In this document: positions 32,101 to 44,756 of the stretch, one piece after another | Numbering within the stretch: the first letter of the stretch is position 1 | Layout of the letters: each line of letters starts with the position of its first letter | Origin: Platycnemis pennipes | Taxonomy: Eukaryota; Arthropoda; Insecta; Odonata; Platycnemididae | Direction of reading: 5' to 3' | DNA length: 64,000 bases | Assembly: GCA_933228895.1 (NCBI GenBank) | Contig: OW121849.1 | Span: forward strand, 123,942,849 to 124,006,848 | Translations under genes and position numbers: made by a program | Notes under the pieces: model-generated | What the model saw: only the letters and a program-made list of their open reading frames with translations | What the model was told of the DNA's origin: nothing | Database searches by the model: none

Positions 32101-35100
32101 TTCTCCGCTGCTGTCATCGTCCATGCCTCACTGCCGTAAAGGAACATGCTCCAGATATACGTTTTGATGAATTGCTTCCTTACTTCCAAGCTTGTATTTC
32201 CAGCTGTAAGTAGATTCTTCTTTTGACAGAATGCCCTCTTTGCCTGGGCTATTCTACTCACTATTTCTTTCTTGCTTCGTCCATCGTTGGTTACTCTGCT
32301 ACCCAGGTAACAGAACTCTTTCACCTATTCCAGTTTCTGTTTTCCTAGTTTAACGTTGGTTTTGGCCTCTTCTCTTTTGCGAAAACAAATATCCTGCTAT
32401 TTGGCATTCTCTGAAAAATAAAACTTTTCCAACACAATTCATTTTCCCCCTGTTTTTCAACCAAAATTTACACTTTCGCCTCCACTTTAAATAGTACAGC
32501 GTAAGTAATGAATTTTTTTAGCAAAATAAAAACACTCTGCTTAGACGCGTTCCATCATAAATGAAATACTTTCAACTAAATTAGTTTTACAGCTGTTTTT
32601 CAAACTAAAATTTACTTTTTCTCCTCCTCATCTAATAGTTCACCGTAGTAATGCAAACTTGCTTAACAAAATAAAAAAATATATACTGAGGGGCGTTCTT
32701 TCAAAAATCAAATTCCTCTAACTATATTCTATTTTACCGCTCTTTTTTTTTTAACTAAAATTGACCCTTAACACTCTTCTCAGGTGAAAACATTGTAATT
32801 AATGCAATTTGTTTAAGAAAATAAATAAATGATACTTAGAGGCGTACTAAAAAAAATGAAATACTTCCAACTAATGTCATTTTATCGATGCTTCACAAAT
32901 TAAAATATACTCTTACGCCTCTTCTCAGAACAGGTACAAATGGAAATAAATACAAATTGATGCAAAATTTCTTAGCAAAATAAAATTTTTTTTCTAAGAT
33001 GCGTTCTCTAAAAATTAAAGTTCTTCAAACAAAATTATTTTTACCGCTGATATTCAACTACAATAGAAACTTTCCCCTCTTCCTCGAACAGTTCACCGTA
33101 ATTAATGCTAAATTTATTAGTTAAACAAAAAAAACCATCTATAGGGCATTCTCTCAAAATTCAAATACTTCCAAATTATTTCATTTTTACCGATGTTTTC
33201 CAACTCAAAGTAACACCTACTATTCTTCTTCGAACACTACACTCTAATAAATATAAATTTTTTTATGAAAATTAAAATATCGTGCTAAGGGAGTTATCTA
33301 AAAATGAAATGCTTTCATCTGAATTCATTTTATCCAGCTTTACAGAGTGAAATATAACTTACGCCTATCTCAGAACAGATTATCATAATTATTGCAAAAT
33401 CTCTTTGTAAAATAAAAATATTTTCTAAGAGGTGTTCTCTCAAAAATAAAATTCTTCCATTTTCATTCATTTTTACGGCTGTTTTTGGACTAAAATTGAA
33501 TCTTTCGCCTCACCTTTAACAGATCACAGTAATTAGTGAAAAATTTCTTAGCGAAAAAAAAGACGTCTAGAAGAAGTTCTTTCAAAAATTAAATTCTTCA
33601 AACTATATTCATTTTTACCTGTTTTTTAAACTAAAATTGACTTTTACTTACCTTCTCATACAATTTAACTGCAATTAATGCTAATTTTTTTAACAAAATA
33701 AGCAATTCCTACTGTGTCGACTTTTCTCAAAAATGAAATTTATCCAACTTAATTCATTTTACCGCTGTTTTTCAACTAAAATTGACTTTTCTCTTCCTCC
33801 TCGAATAATTCACTGTAATTAATGTATTATTGCTTAGCAAAGTAAAAAATGTTTCTTAGTTCTCTCAAAAATGATATTCTTCCATATATATTCATTTCTA
33901 CGGCTGTTTTTAAAACAGAAATAGACTCTTACGCCTCTTCTCAGAACAGTTCACCGCAATTCATGTAATGTTATTTGGAAAAAAATAACCTGGTAGTAGG
34001 CTTTCTCTAAAAAATGGAAATTCGTCCAACTTAATTCATGTTACCGCTGCTTTACAAATAAAAATATGCTCTTACGCCTCTCCTCAGAACAGTTTTCGCA
34101 ATTGATGCAAAATTTCTTATTAAAATAATAAAATTTTCTAAGTGCGTTTTCTCCTAAAATATAAATTATTCCAACATAATACTTTTTAAAATTTTTTTTC
34201 AACTAAAATTGAATTTTTCTCCTCCTCAAATAGTTCCCAGACATTAATGCAAAATAGTTTAGCAAAATAAAAAAATTCTGCCAAGGGGCGTTCTTTCAAA
34301 AATGAATATTTTCTAATTATATTCATTTTTACCGATGTTTTTCAACAAAAATTGACTTACGCCTATTCTCAGAACAGTTTACAGCCACTAATGAAAAAAT
34401 TCTTACAATAAAAAAACATCCTTAGAGGCGTTTTATCAGATATGAAATTGTTCCAACTTTATTCATGTTTACCCCTATTTCTTAATTAAAATTGATTCTT
34501 ATGCCTATTCTATGAACCGTACACCGTTACTAATGCCGAATTTATTAGCAAAATTCAAAACTCTGATAAGAGGCGTTTTCTCAAAAATGAAATTCTTACA
34601 CCTAAGTTAATTTTAATGTTGTTCCCCAACTTAAATTGACTCTTTCCCCTACTCCTCTAACAGTTGACCGCAATTACTGCAAAATTGTCAGCAAAATAAA
34701 AATAATTCTCTCAAAGATAAAATTCTTCCAAATGTGTTCATTTGTACCGCTGTTTTTTATAACTGAAATTGACTCTTACACCTCTTCTCAGTAGATTAAA
34801 TTTTAAATAAGGTAAATTTGTTTATCAAAATAAAAAAAATTTACTTACAGGCGTACTCTAAACAATGAAATACTTCCAACTAAATTCATTTTATCGCTGC
34901 TTCACAAATTAAAACATACTCTTACGCCTCTTCTCAGATCAGTTTATCGCAATTGAAGCAAAATTTCTGAGCAAAATAAAATTTTTTTTCTAAGATGCGT
35001 TCTCTAAAATTAAAAATCTTCAAACAAAATTATTTTTACCACTGTTTTTCAATAAAAATTGACTCTTTACCATCTTTTTCGAACAGTTCACCGTAAGTTG

Positions 35101-38100
35101 TGCAAAACTCATTAGTGAAATAAAAAAATCCATCTTTAGGGCGTTCTCTCAAAACTCAGTTACTTCCAAATTATTTTATTTTTACCGATGCCTTCCAACT
35201 AAAATTAACAGTAACTTTTCTACTTAAAAGACTGCACTGCAATTAATTCAAACTTTTTAAGAAAATTAAAAAATCGTCCTAAGAGTCGTTCTCTAAAAAA
35301 TGAAATAATTACAAATAAATTCCTATTATCCTGCTTTACAAAGCGAAATATACCTTACGCCTGTTCTCAGAACAGGATATTATAATTAATGCAAATTTTG
35401 TTAGTAAAATTTAAATATTTTTAAGAGGCGTTCTCTCAAAAATAAAATTCTTCCAACTTCAATCATTTTTACAGCCGTTTTTCAACTAAATTGACTATTT
35501 CGCCTCTTCCTCTAACAGTTTACCGTAATTAGTGCAAAATTTCTTAGCGAAATAAAATATTCTTCTAAAGGAAGTTCTTCAAAAATGAAATACTTCAAAC
35601 TATATTTATTTTTACCGCTGTTTTTCAGCTAATATTGACTTTTTCTCCTCCTCCTCGAATAGTACACTGTAATCAATGCATTATTGCTTAGCAAAGTAAA
35701 AAAAGTTTTCTTAGAGTTGTTCTCTCAAACATGATATTCTTCCGTATATATTCAGTTTTACGGCTGTTTTTTGCAACACAAATGGACTCTTACGCCTCTT
35801 CTCAAAACAGGTTACCGCAATTTATGCCAAGTTTTTTTGGAAAAATAATCCTGGTAAGTGGCCTGTTTTGAACTATAATTGGCGTACGCCAATTCTCAGA
35901 ACAGTTAAACGCAACTAATGAAAACTTTCTTATAATAAAAAAACCTGCTAAGAGGCGTTTTATCATAAATGAAATTGATTCAACTTTATTCATTTTTACC
36001 CCTGTTTTTCAATTAAAATTTATTCTAATGCCTATTCTATGAACAGTATATCGTAACTAATGCCGAATTTCTTAGCAAAATAAAAAATTCTGATAAGAGG
36101 CGTTCTTTCAAAAATGAAATACTAAGATCATTTTATCGCTGTTTTACAAACTAAAATTTACTCTTACGACTCTTCTCATAACAATTTACCGCAATTAATG
36201 CAATATTTCCTTTGCGAATAAAAAGTCCTGCTAAAAGGCGGTCTTTATAAAATGAAATTCTTGCAACAAAATTCATTTTTACCGCTGTTTTTCGACAAAA
36301 ATTGAATCTTACGCCTCTTCTCAGGGCATTTTACCGCAAAAATGCAACATTTCTTTTCCGAAATAAAAATATGCTTGTTCTCTGAAAAATGAAACTCCTC
36401 CAACAAAATTCATTTTTCCAAATTTCAAATTAATTTAACAGCTGTTTTTCAACTAAAATTGACTTTTTCTCCTCCTCGATTAGTTCACAGTATTAATGCA
36501 AACTTGCTTGGCAAAATAAGAAAAAGTATGCATAAAGGCATAAAAAATCCTGCTATTGGGCATTCTCTCAAATTTAAAACTCATCGCCTTACATTAATTT
36601 ATACCGCTTTTTTCAACTAAAATTGACACTTTCATCTCTTCCTCGAACAGTTCACCGTAGTTATTGAAGATTTCTTAGAGAAATAAAAAAATCCTGCTAT
36701 AAGGCACTCTCTCAAAAATAAAACTCTTCCCACAACCTTAATTTATACCACTTTTTTTTCTACTAAAATTGACTCATTACCCTCTTCATCGAACAGTTCA
36801 CCGTAATTAATGCAAAATTTCTTTGCGGAATAAAAAAATTCTGCTAAGAGGCTTACTTTTAAAAATAAATTCTTCCAACTAATATCATTTAACCGTTGTT
36901 TTACAAACTAAAATTTACTCTTACGACTCTTCTCATTACAGTTTACCCCAATTAATGCAAAATATCCTTTTGGAATAAAAAATTCCTGCTAAAAGGCGTT
37001 CTCTTAAAATGTAATTCTTGCAAAGAAATTCATTTTTACCGGTTTTTAAACTTAAATTGACTCTTTCCTCTCTTCTTCGAACAGTTCAACGCAGTTATTG
37101 AAAATTTCTTAGCGAAATAAAAATATCCTGCTATAGGGCATTCTCTCAAAGATAAAACTCATCCCACTACATTAATTTATACCGCTTTTTTTCAACTACA
37201 ATTCACTCTTCCTCTCTTCCTCGAACAGTTTACCGTAATTAATGCAAAATTTCTTTTCGGAATAAAAAAATTCTGCTTAGAGGCGTTCCTTCAAAAATGA
37301 AATTCTTCTAATTAAAATCATTTTACCGCTGTTTTACAACAGAACAGTACACCACGATTAAAGCAAATTTTTTTAACTAAATAAATAATTCTTACTTTGT
37401 CGCGTTCTTTCAAAAAATAAATTCTTCTAACTGCATACATTTTTTCGCTGTCTTTCAACTTAAATTGATTCTTTCGCTTCCCCCTGGAATAGTTTACCGC
37501 AATAAATGTAAATTTTCTTTTCCGAAATAAAAATATGCTTGTATTTGGCGTTCTCTGAAAAATAAAACTCTTCAAACACAATTCATTTTTACCACTTTTT
37601 TTCGATAAAAATTGACTCCTACGCCTCTTCTTAGAACATTTTACCGCAATTAATGCAAAATTTCTTAGCGAAATAAAAAATGCTGCTTTTGGACGTTCTC
37701 GGAAAAATAAAACTCTTCCAACACAATTCATTTTTACCGCTGTTTTGCAACCAAATTTTGCTCTTTTGCATCCTCTTTGAACAGTACACCTTAAAAAATT
37801 AAATTTTTTAGAAAAATAAAAAAATTCTGCACAGAGTCGTTCCATCATAGATGAAATACATCCAACTAAATTAAATTTACAGCTGTTTTTTAACTAAAAG
37901 TGACTCTTTTTCCTCCTCTAACTGTAATTAATGCAAAATTGGTTAGGAAAATAATAATACATTTTCTAAGAGGCGTTCTATCCAAAATGAAGTTCTTCCA
38001 AACATATTCATATCCCGCTTTTTTTCAAACTAACATTGGCCCTTACGCCTCTTCTCAGAAAGGAACAACGTAGTTAATGCAAAACACATTGGTGAAATAA

Positions 38101-41100
38101 AAAAATCCATCTATATGGGGTTCTCTCAAAATTCAAATACTTACAAATTATTTCATTTTTACCGTAGTTTTCCAACTAAAATTAACAGTTACTTTTCTTC
38201 TTAGAACAATACACTCTAATTAATGCAAACTTTTTATGAAAATTGAAAAATCGTACTAAGAGGCGTTCTCTAAAAATTGAATACTTCCATAAAAATTCAT
38301 TTTATCCTGCTTTATAGAGTGAAATATACCCTACGCCTTTTCTCAGAACAGATTATCATAATTAATGCAAAATTTCTTAGTTAAATAAAAATATTTTCTA
38401 AGACGCGTTCTTACAAAAATAAAATTCTTCCATTTTCATTCATTTTTTTGTCTGTTTTTTTAAACTAAAATTCACTCTTTGGCCTCTTCCTCTAACAGTT
38501 CACCGTAATTAGTGCAAAATTTCTTAGCGAAATAATTCTTCTGAAGGGATTTCTTTCAAAAATGAAATTCTTCAAACTATATTCATTTTTACCGCTGTTT
38601 TTCAGCTAAAATTGGCTTTTTCTCCCCCTCCTCGAATAGTTCACCGTAATAATGCATATTGCAAATTAAATAAAGAAAAATTTGCTTAGAGTTGTTCTCT
38701 CAAAAATGATATTCTTCCAAATATATTTATTTTTACCGCTGTTTTTAAAATTAATATTGACTCCTAAGCCTCTTCTCAGAACAGTACACCGCTATTAATG
38801 CTAAATGTTGTAGGAAAAAAATCCTGATAAGATGCCTTCTGTAAAAAATCAAAATTCTTTCAACTTAATTCATTTTACCGCTGCTATACAAATAAAAATA
38901 TACTCTTTCACCTCTCGTTAGGACAGTATACGCAATTGATGCAATATTTATTTATAAAAATAAAAAATATTCTAAGAGCGTTTTCTCCAAAAATATCTTG
39001 CAACTAAATTAATTTTTCCGTTTTTCAATTAAAATTGGCTATTTCCTCATCAGTCCACTGTAATTATTGAATATTTCTTAGCGAAATTAAAAAAATCAGC
39101 TATGGAGCGTTTTTCAAAAATTAAAATTCTTCAACTTAAATTAATTTCTCCGCTGTTTTTTTTAACTAAAATTGACTATTATTTCTCGTCTCACTACAGT
39201 ATACTGCAATTAATATAAACATTTTTAACAAAATTAAAAATACCTTTTAAGTCCCGTTCTCTCAAAAATTAAATTCTTCAAACTATATTAATTTAAACCG
39301 CTGTTATTTTGAATTTTAACTGACTTTGACTTATCTTCTCATAATAGTTAACTGCAATTAATGCAAATTTTTTTAACAAAATAAATAATTCCTACTGTCT
39401 CGTTCTCTCAAAAATGAAATTATTCCAACTTAATTCATTTTCTATCTTTTTTCAACTAAAATTGACGTTTTCTCCTCCTACTCGATTAGTTCCCAAAAAT
39501 TAATGCAAATTTGCATAGCAATATAAAAAAAATTCTGCCGAAGGGCGTTCTTTCAAAAATGAAAATCTTCTAACTATATTTTTTAAAACATTTTTACCGC
39601 TGTTTTTTTTAACAAAAATTGACTAACACCTATTCTATGAACAGTTAACCGCAACTAATGAAAAATTTCGAATAATAAAAAACACCTGCTAAGAGGCGTT
39701 TTATCAGAATTGAAATTGTTCCAACTTTATTCATTTTCACCCCTGTTTTATAGGTAAAATTGATTTTAATACCTATTCTATGAACAGTACACCGTAACTA
39801 ATACCGAATTTCTTAGCAAAATAAAAAATTCTGATAAGAGGCATTCTCTCAAAAATGAAATTCTTCCTACTAAATTAATTTTAATGCTGTTTTCCAACTA
39901 AAATTGACTCTTTCTCCATCTCCTCCGACAGTTCACCGTAATTAATGCAAAATTGCTTGGCAAAATAAAAAACATTCTGCTAAGAGGCCTTCTATCAAAA
40001 ATGAAATCCTTCAAACTATATTCATTTTTACCGCTCTTTTTCAGCTAAAATTGACTTTTTCTTCTCCTCCTATAATAGTTCACCGTAATAAATGCATAAT
40101 TGCATAGCAACGTAAATAAATTTTGCTTACAGTTTTTCTCTCAAAAATGATATTCTTCCAAATATACTCTTTTTTACCGCTGTTTTTTTTAACTAAAATT
40201 GACTCTTACGCTTCTTCTCAGAACAGTACACCGCAATTAATACATAATTTTTTTTTTAATTTTCTAGGATCGTTTTCTCTTTTCTCAAAGAGAGTTCTTT
40301 CAAACATGAAATTCTGCAAATTATATTCATTTTTACTGCTGTTTTTATAATAAAAATTGACGTTTGCTTCTCGCAACTTTCTCTTCTTTACTTCTGCAAT
40401 TAATGCAAACTTTTTTATCAAAATAAAAAAATCCTACTAAGAGGCGTTCTCTCAAAAATGAAATTCTTCTAACTAAATTCATTTTACCGCTGTTTTTAAC
40501 TAAAATTTACATTTTCTCCTCCTCTTTGTATAGTTTATCGTAAAAAGTGCAAAATTGCCTAGCATAATAATAAATATTCTGCTAAGGGGCGTTTCTTCAA
40601 AAATGAAAATTTTCCAACTATATTCATTTTTACCACTGTTTTTTAAAAACTAAAATTGAATCTTACGTCTCTTCTCAGAACAGTAATCCGCAATTATTGC
40701 AAATTTTTTTAGCAAAATGAAAAAATCCTGCTATAGGTGGTTCTCTGAAGAATGATATTCTTCCAACTAAATACATTTTTACAGCTGTTTTTCAACCAAA
40801 AGTTACTGATTCTCTTTCTCCTCGAACAGTACACAGCAATTAATTTTTTTGCTAAAAAAATGTTATATTGTTTTTTTATAGGCGTTATCTCAAAATGAGA
40901 AATACTTCCAACAAAATTGCTTTTACCGCAGTTTTTAAACTAAAATTGACTTCTTCGCCTCCTTTTTGTATAGTTCATCTATTTATTGCTAAATTTTTTT
41001 TCGATATAAAAATATTCTGATAAGAGGCGTTCTCTCTAAAATTAAAATTCATCCAATTAAATTCATTTTTACCGCTGTTTTACAAACTAAAATCAACTAT

Positions 41101-41985
41101 TACGCCTCTTATTAGAACAGTCTAGCGGAATAAAAAATCCTGCAATGAGATGCTCTCTCAAGAATTAAAATTCCTAAATACAAATTCATTTTTACCGCTG
41201 CTTTTGGACTAAAATTGACCCTTTCTCCTCTTGTCATAACAGTTTAGCGCGACTAATGAAAATTTTTAGCACCAAAAAAATCCTGCTAAGAGACGTTATA
41301 TCACAAATAAAATTCTTTCAACTAATTTCATTTTATCGCTGTTTTCAACTTAAATTGACTCTTTCGCATCTTCCTCGAACAAATCACCGTAATTATAGCA
41401 AAGCTTCTTACCGAAATAAAAAAATCCTGCTGTAAATATCGAAACAATAAAATCTCTAAAAATTCAAATTCTTCCAAATTCATTCATTTTTACCGCTGTT
41501 TTTCAACTAAAATTGACTCTTAGTTCTGTACTGAGAACAGTGCATTGCAATTAAAGCAAATTTTTTTTAGCAAAATTAAAAAATCCCGCTAAGAGGCGTT
41601 CTCTCAATAATGAAATTCTTCCAACAAATTTCATTTTGTCGCTGTTTTTAACTAAAATGTTCTCATTCCGCTCTTCCGGAAACAGTTCACCGTAATTATG
41701 GCAAACTTGTTTAGCGAAAAAAAGATCCTGCTATAGGGCGTTCTCTTTAATGAATCAAATTCTTCTAAATTAATTCATTTTTACCGCTGTTTACAAACTA
41801 AAATTGACTCTTACGCCTCTTCTCAGAACAGCTTACCCCAATTAATAAGAAATTACTTAGAGGAATAAAAAAATCCTGCTAAGAGGCGTTCTCTCTAAAT
41901 TGAAATTCTTCCAAATTTTACCGCTGTTTTTCGATAAAAATTGACTCTTTCCTCATTTTCTATTTTACTTTTTAAAATAAAGGAC
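29111..41985 (-). repeat. ~160-bp satellite array, minus orientation, with higher-order repeats
   Basis: Same monomer in the opposite orientation for almost 13 kb (boxes ttcatttttaccgctgtttt, ctgctaagaggcgttctctc). Multi-monomer blocks recur: the variant box ccaaattatttcatttt occurs at about 30,620, 33,168, 35,166 and 38,146, each followed ~170 bp later by a ctgcttta-cagag variant. This gives higher-order units of about 2.0-3.0 kb. Open frames inside, such as 37,318-37,848, are chance products of low-stop satellite sequence. The array is interrupted by an RTE-like fragment at 31,728-32,372. Confidence 0.95.
31728..32372 (-). mobile_element. RTE-like non-LTR 3' fragment inside the satellite
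   Basis: On the minus strand the frame 32,324-31,974 reads EFCYLGSRVTNDGRSKKEIV, RIAQAKRAF, FLYGSEAWTM and MKIKWIDRVTNEEVL, the C-terminal portion of an RTE-like RT. It is related to, but different in sequence from, the copy at 10.9-12.2 kb. The 3' end finishes with atgatgatga at about 31,728. Flanking satellite reads ...tttcttt on the left and ctcttttgcg on the right, compatible with a short target duplication. It is 5'-truncated and inactive. Confidence 0.85.
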
Positions 41986-43035
41986 ATTTTCTCTACTTAT
42001 ACACTCATTATAGACTACCACTAGAAAGAGATCGTAAATTAAATAGGATGTGTCAGAGTTGAGACACGGCTGTTTCATGAAAGAAATGATATAAATAAAG
42101 AAATGAAATTGAAAAACATAGGAAGGAGATAGCTTTTAGGTGATATTCAGTAAGTTTTTTCATTTATAACCATCCATTTTTTCACAATACTGCAGTGACT
42201 TTTTCATAATACTTGCAGGAACCTGGGAACACACTGAGACCAATTTTTTTCTTTCATGGAAAATCCGGGTCTTGGATTTTGCATATTTTGGATATTCATT
42301 CCCATATCTCTGTGCTTTACAGGGTTTGGCATTGAGGTCCCAAAATTTTCTGTCTTCATTTTGAGCAACTTTGTCAACTTTTTCCAAAGGGCCAAGCTTC
42401 CTCGCGAAATAAAATTTCATATAGTCTAATTTCATTCAAAAGAGCTTTATTTCAACTGCTAGAAAACTTGATTTAAAAAAATTCTTCCATTAAGCTAAAA
42501 TTAAATCTCAAGTAGTCCAAATCCACCGTACAATAATTCCAGTTGCAAAAATTATCCTCTTTCCTTGATAAAATCTTTCTCCAAACATACGTACGAACTC
42601 TATATTTCGTCGATTTCCAAAAAGTGCTCCGACAGAATAAAATCTCATATAAATATAGTTGCAAATCATATGCCCAATAAGGCCTCGATCTCGAATATTC
42701 GATCTCAAAATAAGGCCTAATTCGAAATAAATGTGTTAACGCTGCAAAAAAAACCTCGATTTAAAAGAAAATAAATCAACCTAACGAAATATTACTCGAA
42801 ATTGATGCTAAAACAATGAATATCCTATGTTAAAAGCAAAAAACCAATTCCCCAAATAAAAAAATCGCACAAAAACATGGTTATTTTATTGGCACTTGAC
42901 GTTTAATTTTAACAAAAGCAATTTAACTGAAAAAATCTCATTCAAATAGATGTCATCCCATCTGGCAAAATCGTACTCTTCACAGATGGTGATGCACTGC
43001 GTATTACGTCGACTTTTATCAGGGTTCTCCAAACT
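41315..43035 (-). repeat. 1.72-kb border duplication, copy 1
   Basis: It starts within a satellite monomer (ctttcaactaatttc), passes through four monomers and the ~1-kb unrecognised segment, and ends after the 8-bp hAT target site and the first 16 bp of the hAT element (43,020-43,035). At 43,036 it restarts with ctttcaactaatttc. The left arm has a single copy. Copy 1 differs from copy 2 more than copy 2 differs from the left arm. Confidence 0.92.
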
Positions 43036-44756
43036 CTTTCAACTAATTTCATTTTATCGCTGTTTTCAACTTAAATTGACTCTTTCGCATCTTCCACGAA
43101 GAATTCACCGTAATTATAGCAAAGTTTCTTACCGAAATAAAAAAATCCTGCTGTAAATATCGAAACAATAAATCTCTAAAATTTCAATTTCTTCCAAATA
43201 CAGTCATTTTTACCGCTGTTTTTCAACTAAAATTGACTCTTAGTTCTGTACTGAGAACAGTGCATTGCAAGTAAAGCATTATTTTTTAGCAAAATTAAAA
43301 AATCCTGCTAAGAGGCGTTCTCTCAAAAATGAAATTCTTCCAAGAAATTTCATTTTATCGCTGTTTTTAACTAAAATGTTCTCATTCCGCTCTTCCGGGA
43401 ACAGTTCACTGTAATTATGGCAAACTTGTTTAGCGAAAAAAAGATCCTGCTATAGGGCGTTCTCTTTAAAGAATCAAATTCTTCCAAATTAATTCATTTT
43501 TACCGCCGTTTACAAACTAAAATTGACTCTTACGCCTCTTCTCGGAACAGCTTACCGCAATTAATAAGAAATTTTTTAGAGAAATAAAAAAAATTCTGCT
43601 AAGAGGCGTTCTCTCTAAATTGAAATTCTTCAAAAGAAAATAATTTTACCGCTGTTTTTCGACAAAAATTGACTCTTTCCTCATTTTCTATTTTACTATT
43701 TAAAATAAAAAACATTTTCTCTACTTATACACTCATTAAAGACTACCACTAGAAAGAGATCGTAAATTAAATAGGATGTGTCAGAGTTGAGACACGGCTG
43801 TTTCATGAAAGAAATGATATAAATAAAGAAATGAAATTGAAAAACATCAGGGAGGAGATAGCTTTCAGGTGTTATTCAGTAAGTTTTTTCATTTATATCC
43901 ATCCATTTTTTTCACAATGCTGCAGTGACTTTTTCATAATACTTGCAGGAACCTGGGAACACACTGAGACCAATTTTTTTCTTTCGTGGAAAATCCGGGT
44001 CTTGGATATTGCATATTTTGGATACTCATTCCCATAGCTCTGTGCTTTACAGGGTTTGGCATGGAGGTCCCAAAATTTTCTGTCTTCATTTTGAGCAACT
44101 TTGTCAACTTTTTCCAAAGGGCCAAGTTTCCTCGCGAAATAAAATTTCATATAGTCTAATTTCATTCAAAAGAGCTTTATTTCAACTGCTAGAAAACTAG
44201 ATTTAAAAATATTCTTCCATTAAGCTAAAATTAAATCTCAAGTAGTCCAAATCCACCGTACAATAATTCCAGTTGCAAAAATTATCCTCTTTCCTTGAAA
44301 AAATCTTTCTCCAAACATACGTACGAACTCATTTCGTCGATTTCTAAAAAGTGCTCCGACAGAGTAAAATCTCATATAAATATAGTTGCAAATCATATGC
44401 CCAATGAGGCCTCGATCTCGAATATTCGATCTCAAAATAAGGCCTAATTCGAAATAAATGTGTTTACGCTGCAAAAAAACCTAGATTTAAAAGAAAATAA
44501 ACCAACCTAACGAAATATTACTCAAAAGTGAAGCTAACACAATGAATATCCACTGTTAAAAGCAAAAAACCAATTTCCGAAATAAAAAAATCGCACAAAA
44601 ACATGGTTATTTTATTGGCACTTGACGTTTAATTTTAACAAAAGCAATTTAACTGAAAAAATCTCATTCAAATAGATGTCATCCCATCTGGCAAAATCGT
44701 ACTCTTCACAGATGGTGATGCACTGCGTATTACGTCGACTTTTATCAGGGTTCTCC
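43036..44756 (-). repeat. 1.72-kb border duplication, copy 2
   Basis: The second copy includes four satellite monomers (43,036-43,690) and the unrecognised segment (43,690-44,737), and continues without a break into the complete hAT element. Specific variants such as a monomer with tgtaaatatcgaaacaat occur in both copies (41,431 and 43,151) and in the left arm (26,202). Confidence 0.92.

Noticed and set aside
37318..37848. 176-codon open frame on the minus strand in the satellite
   Set aside because: It spans several satellite monomers and repeats FF/KK-rich peptides with the monomer period. The low stop frequency is a property of the repeat, not of a gene.
25646..41985. CRISPR-like array or other short-spacer repeat
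   Set aside because: There are no unique spacers. The whole ~160-bp monomer repeats with diffuse divergence, and the genome is eukaryotic.
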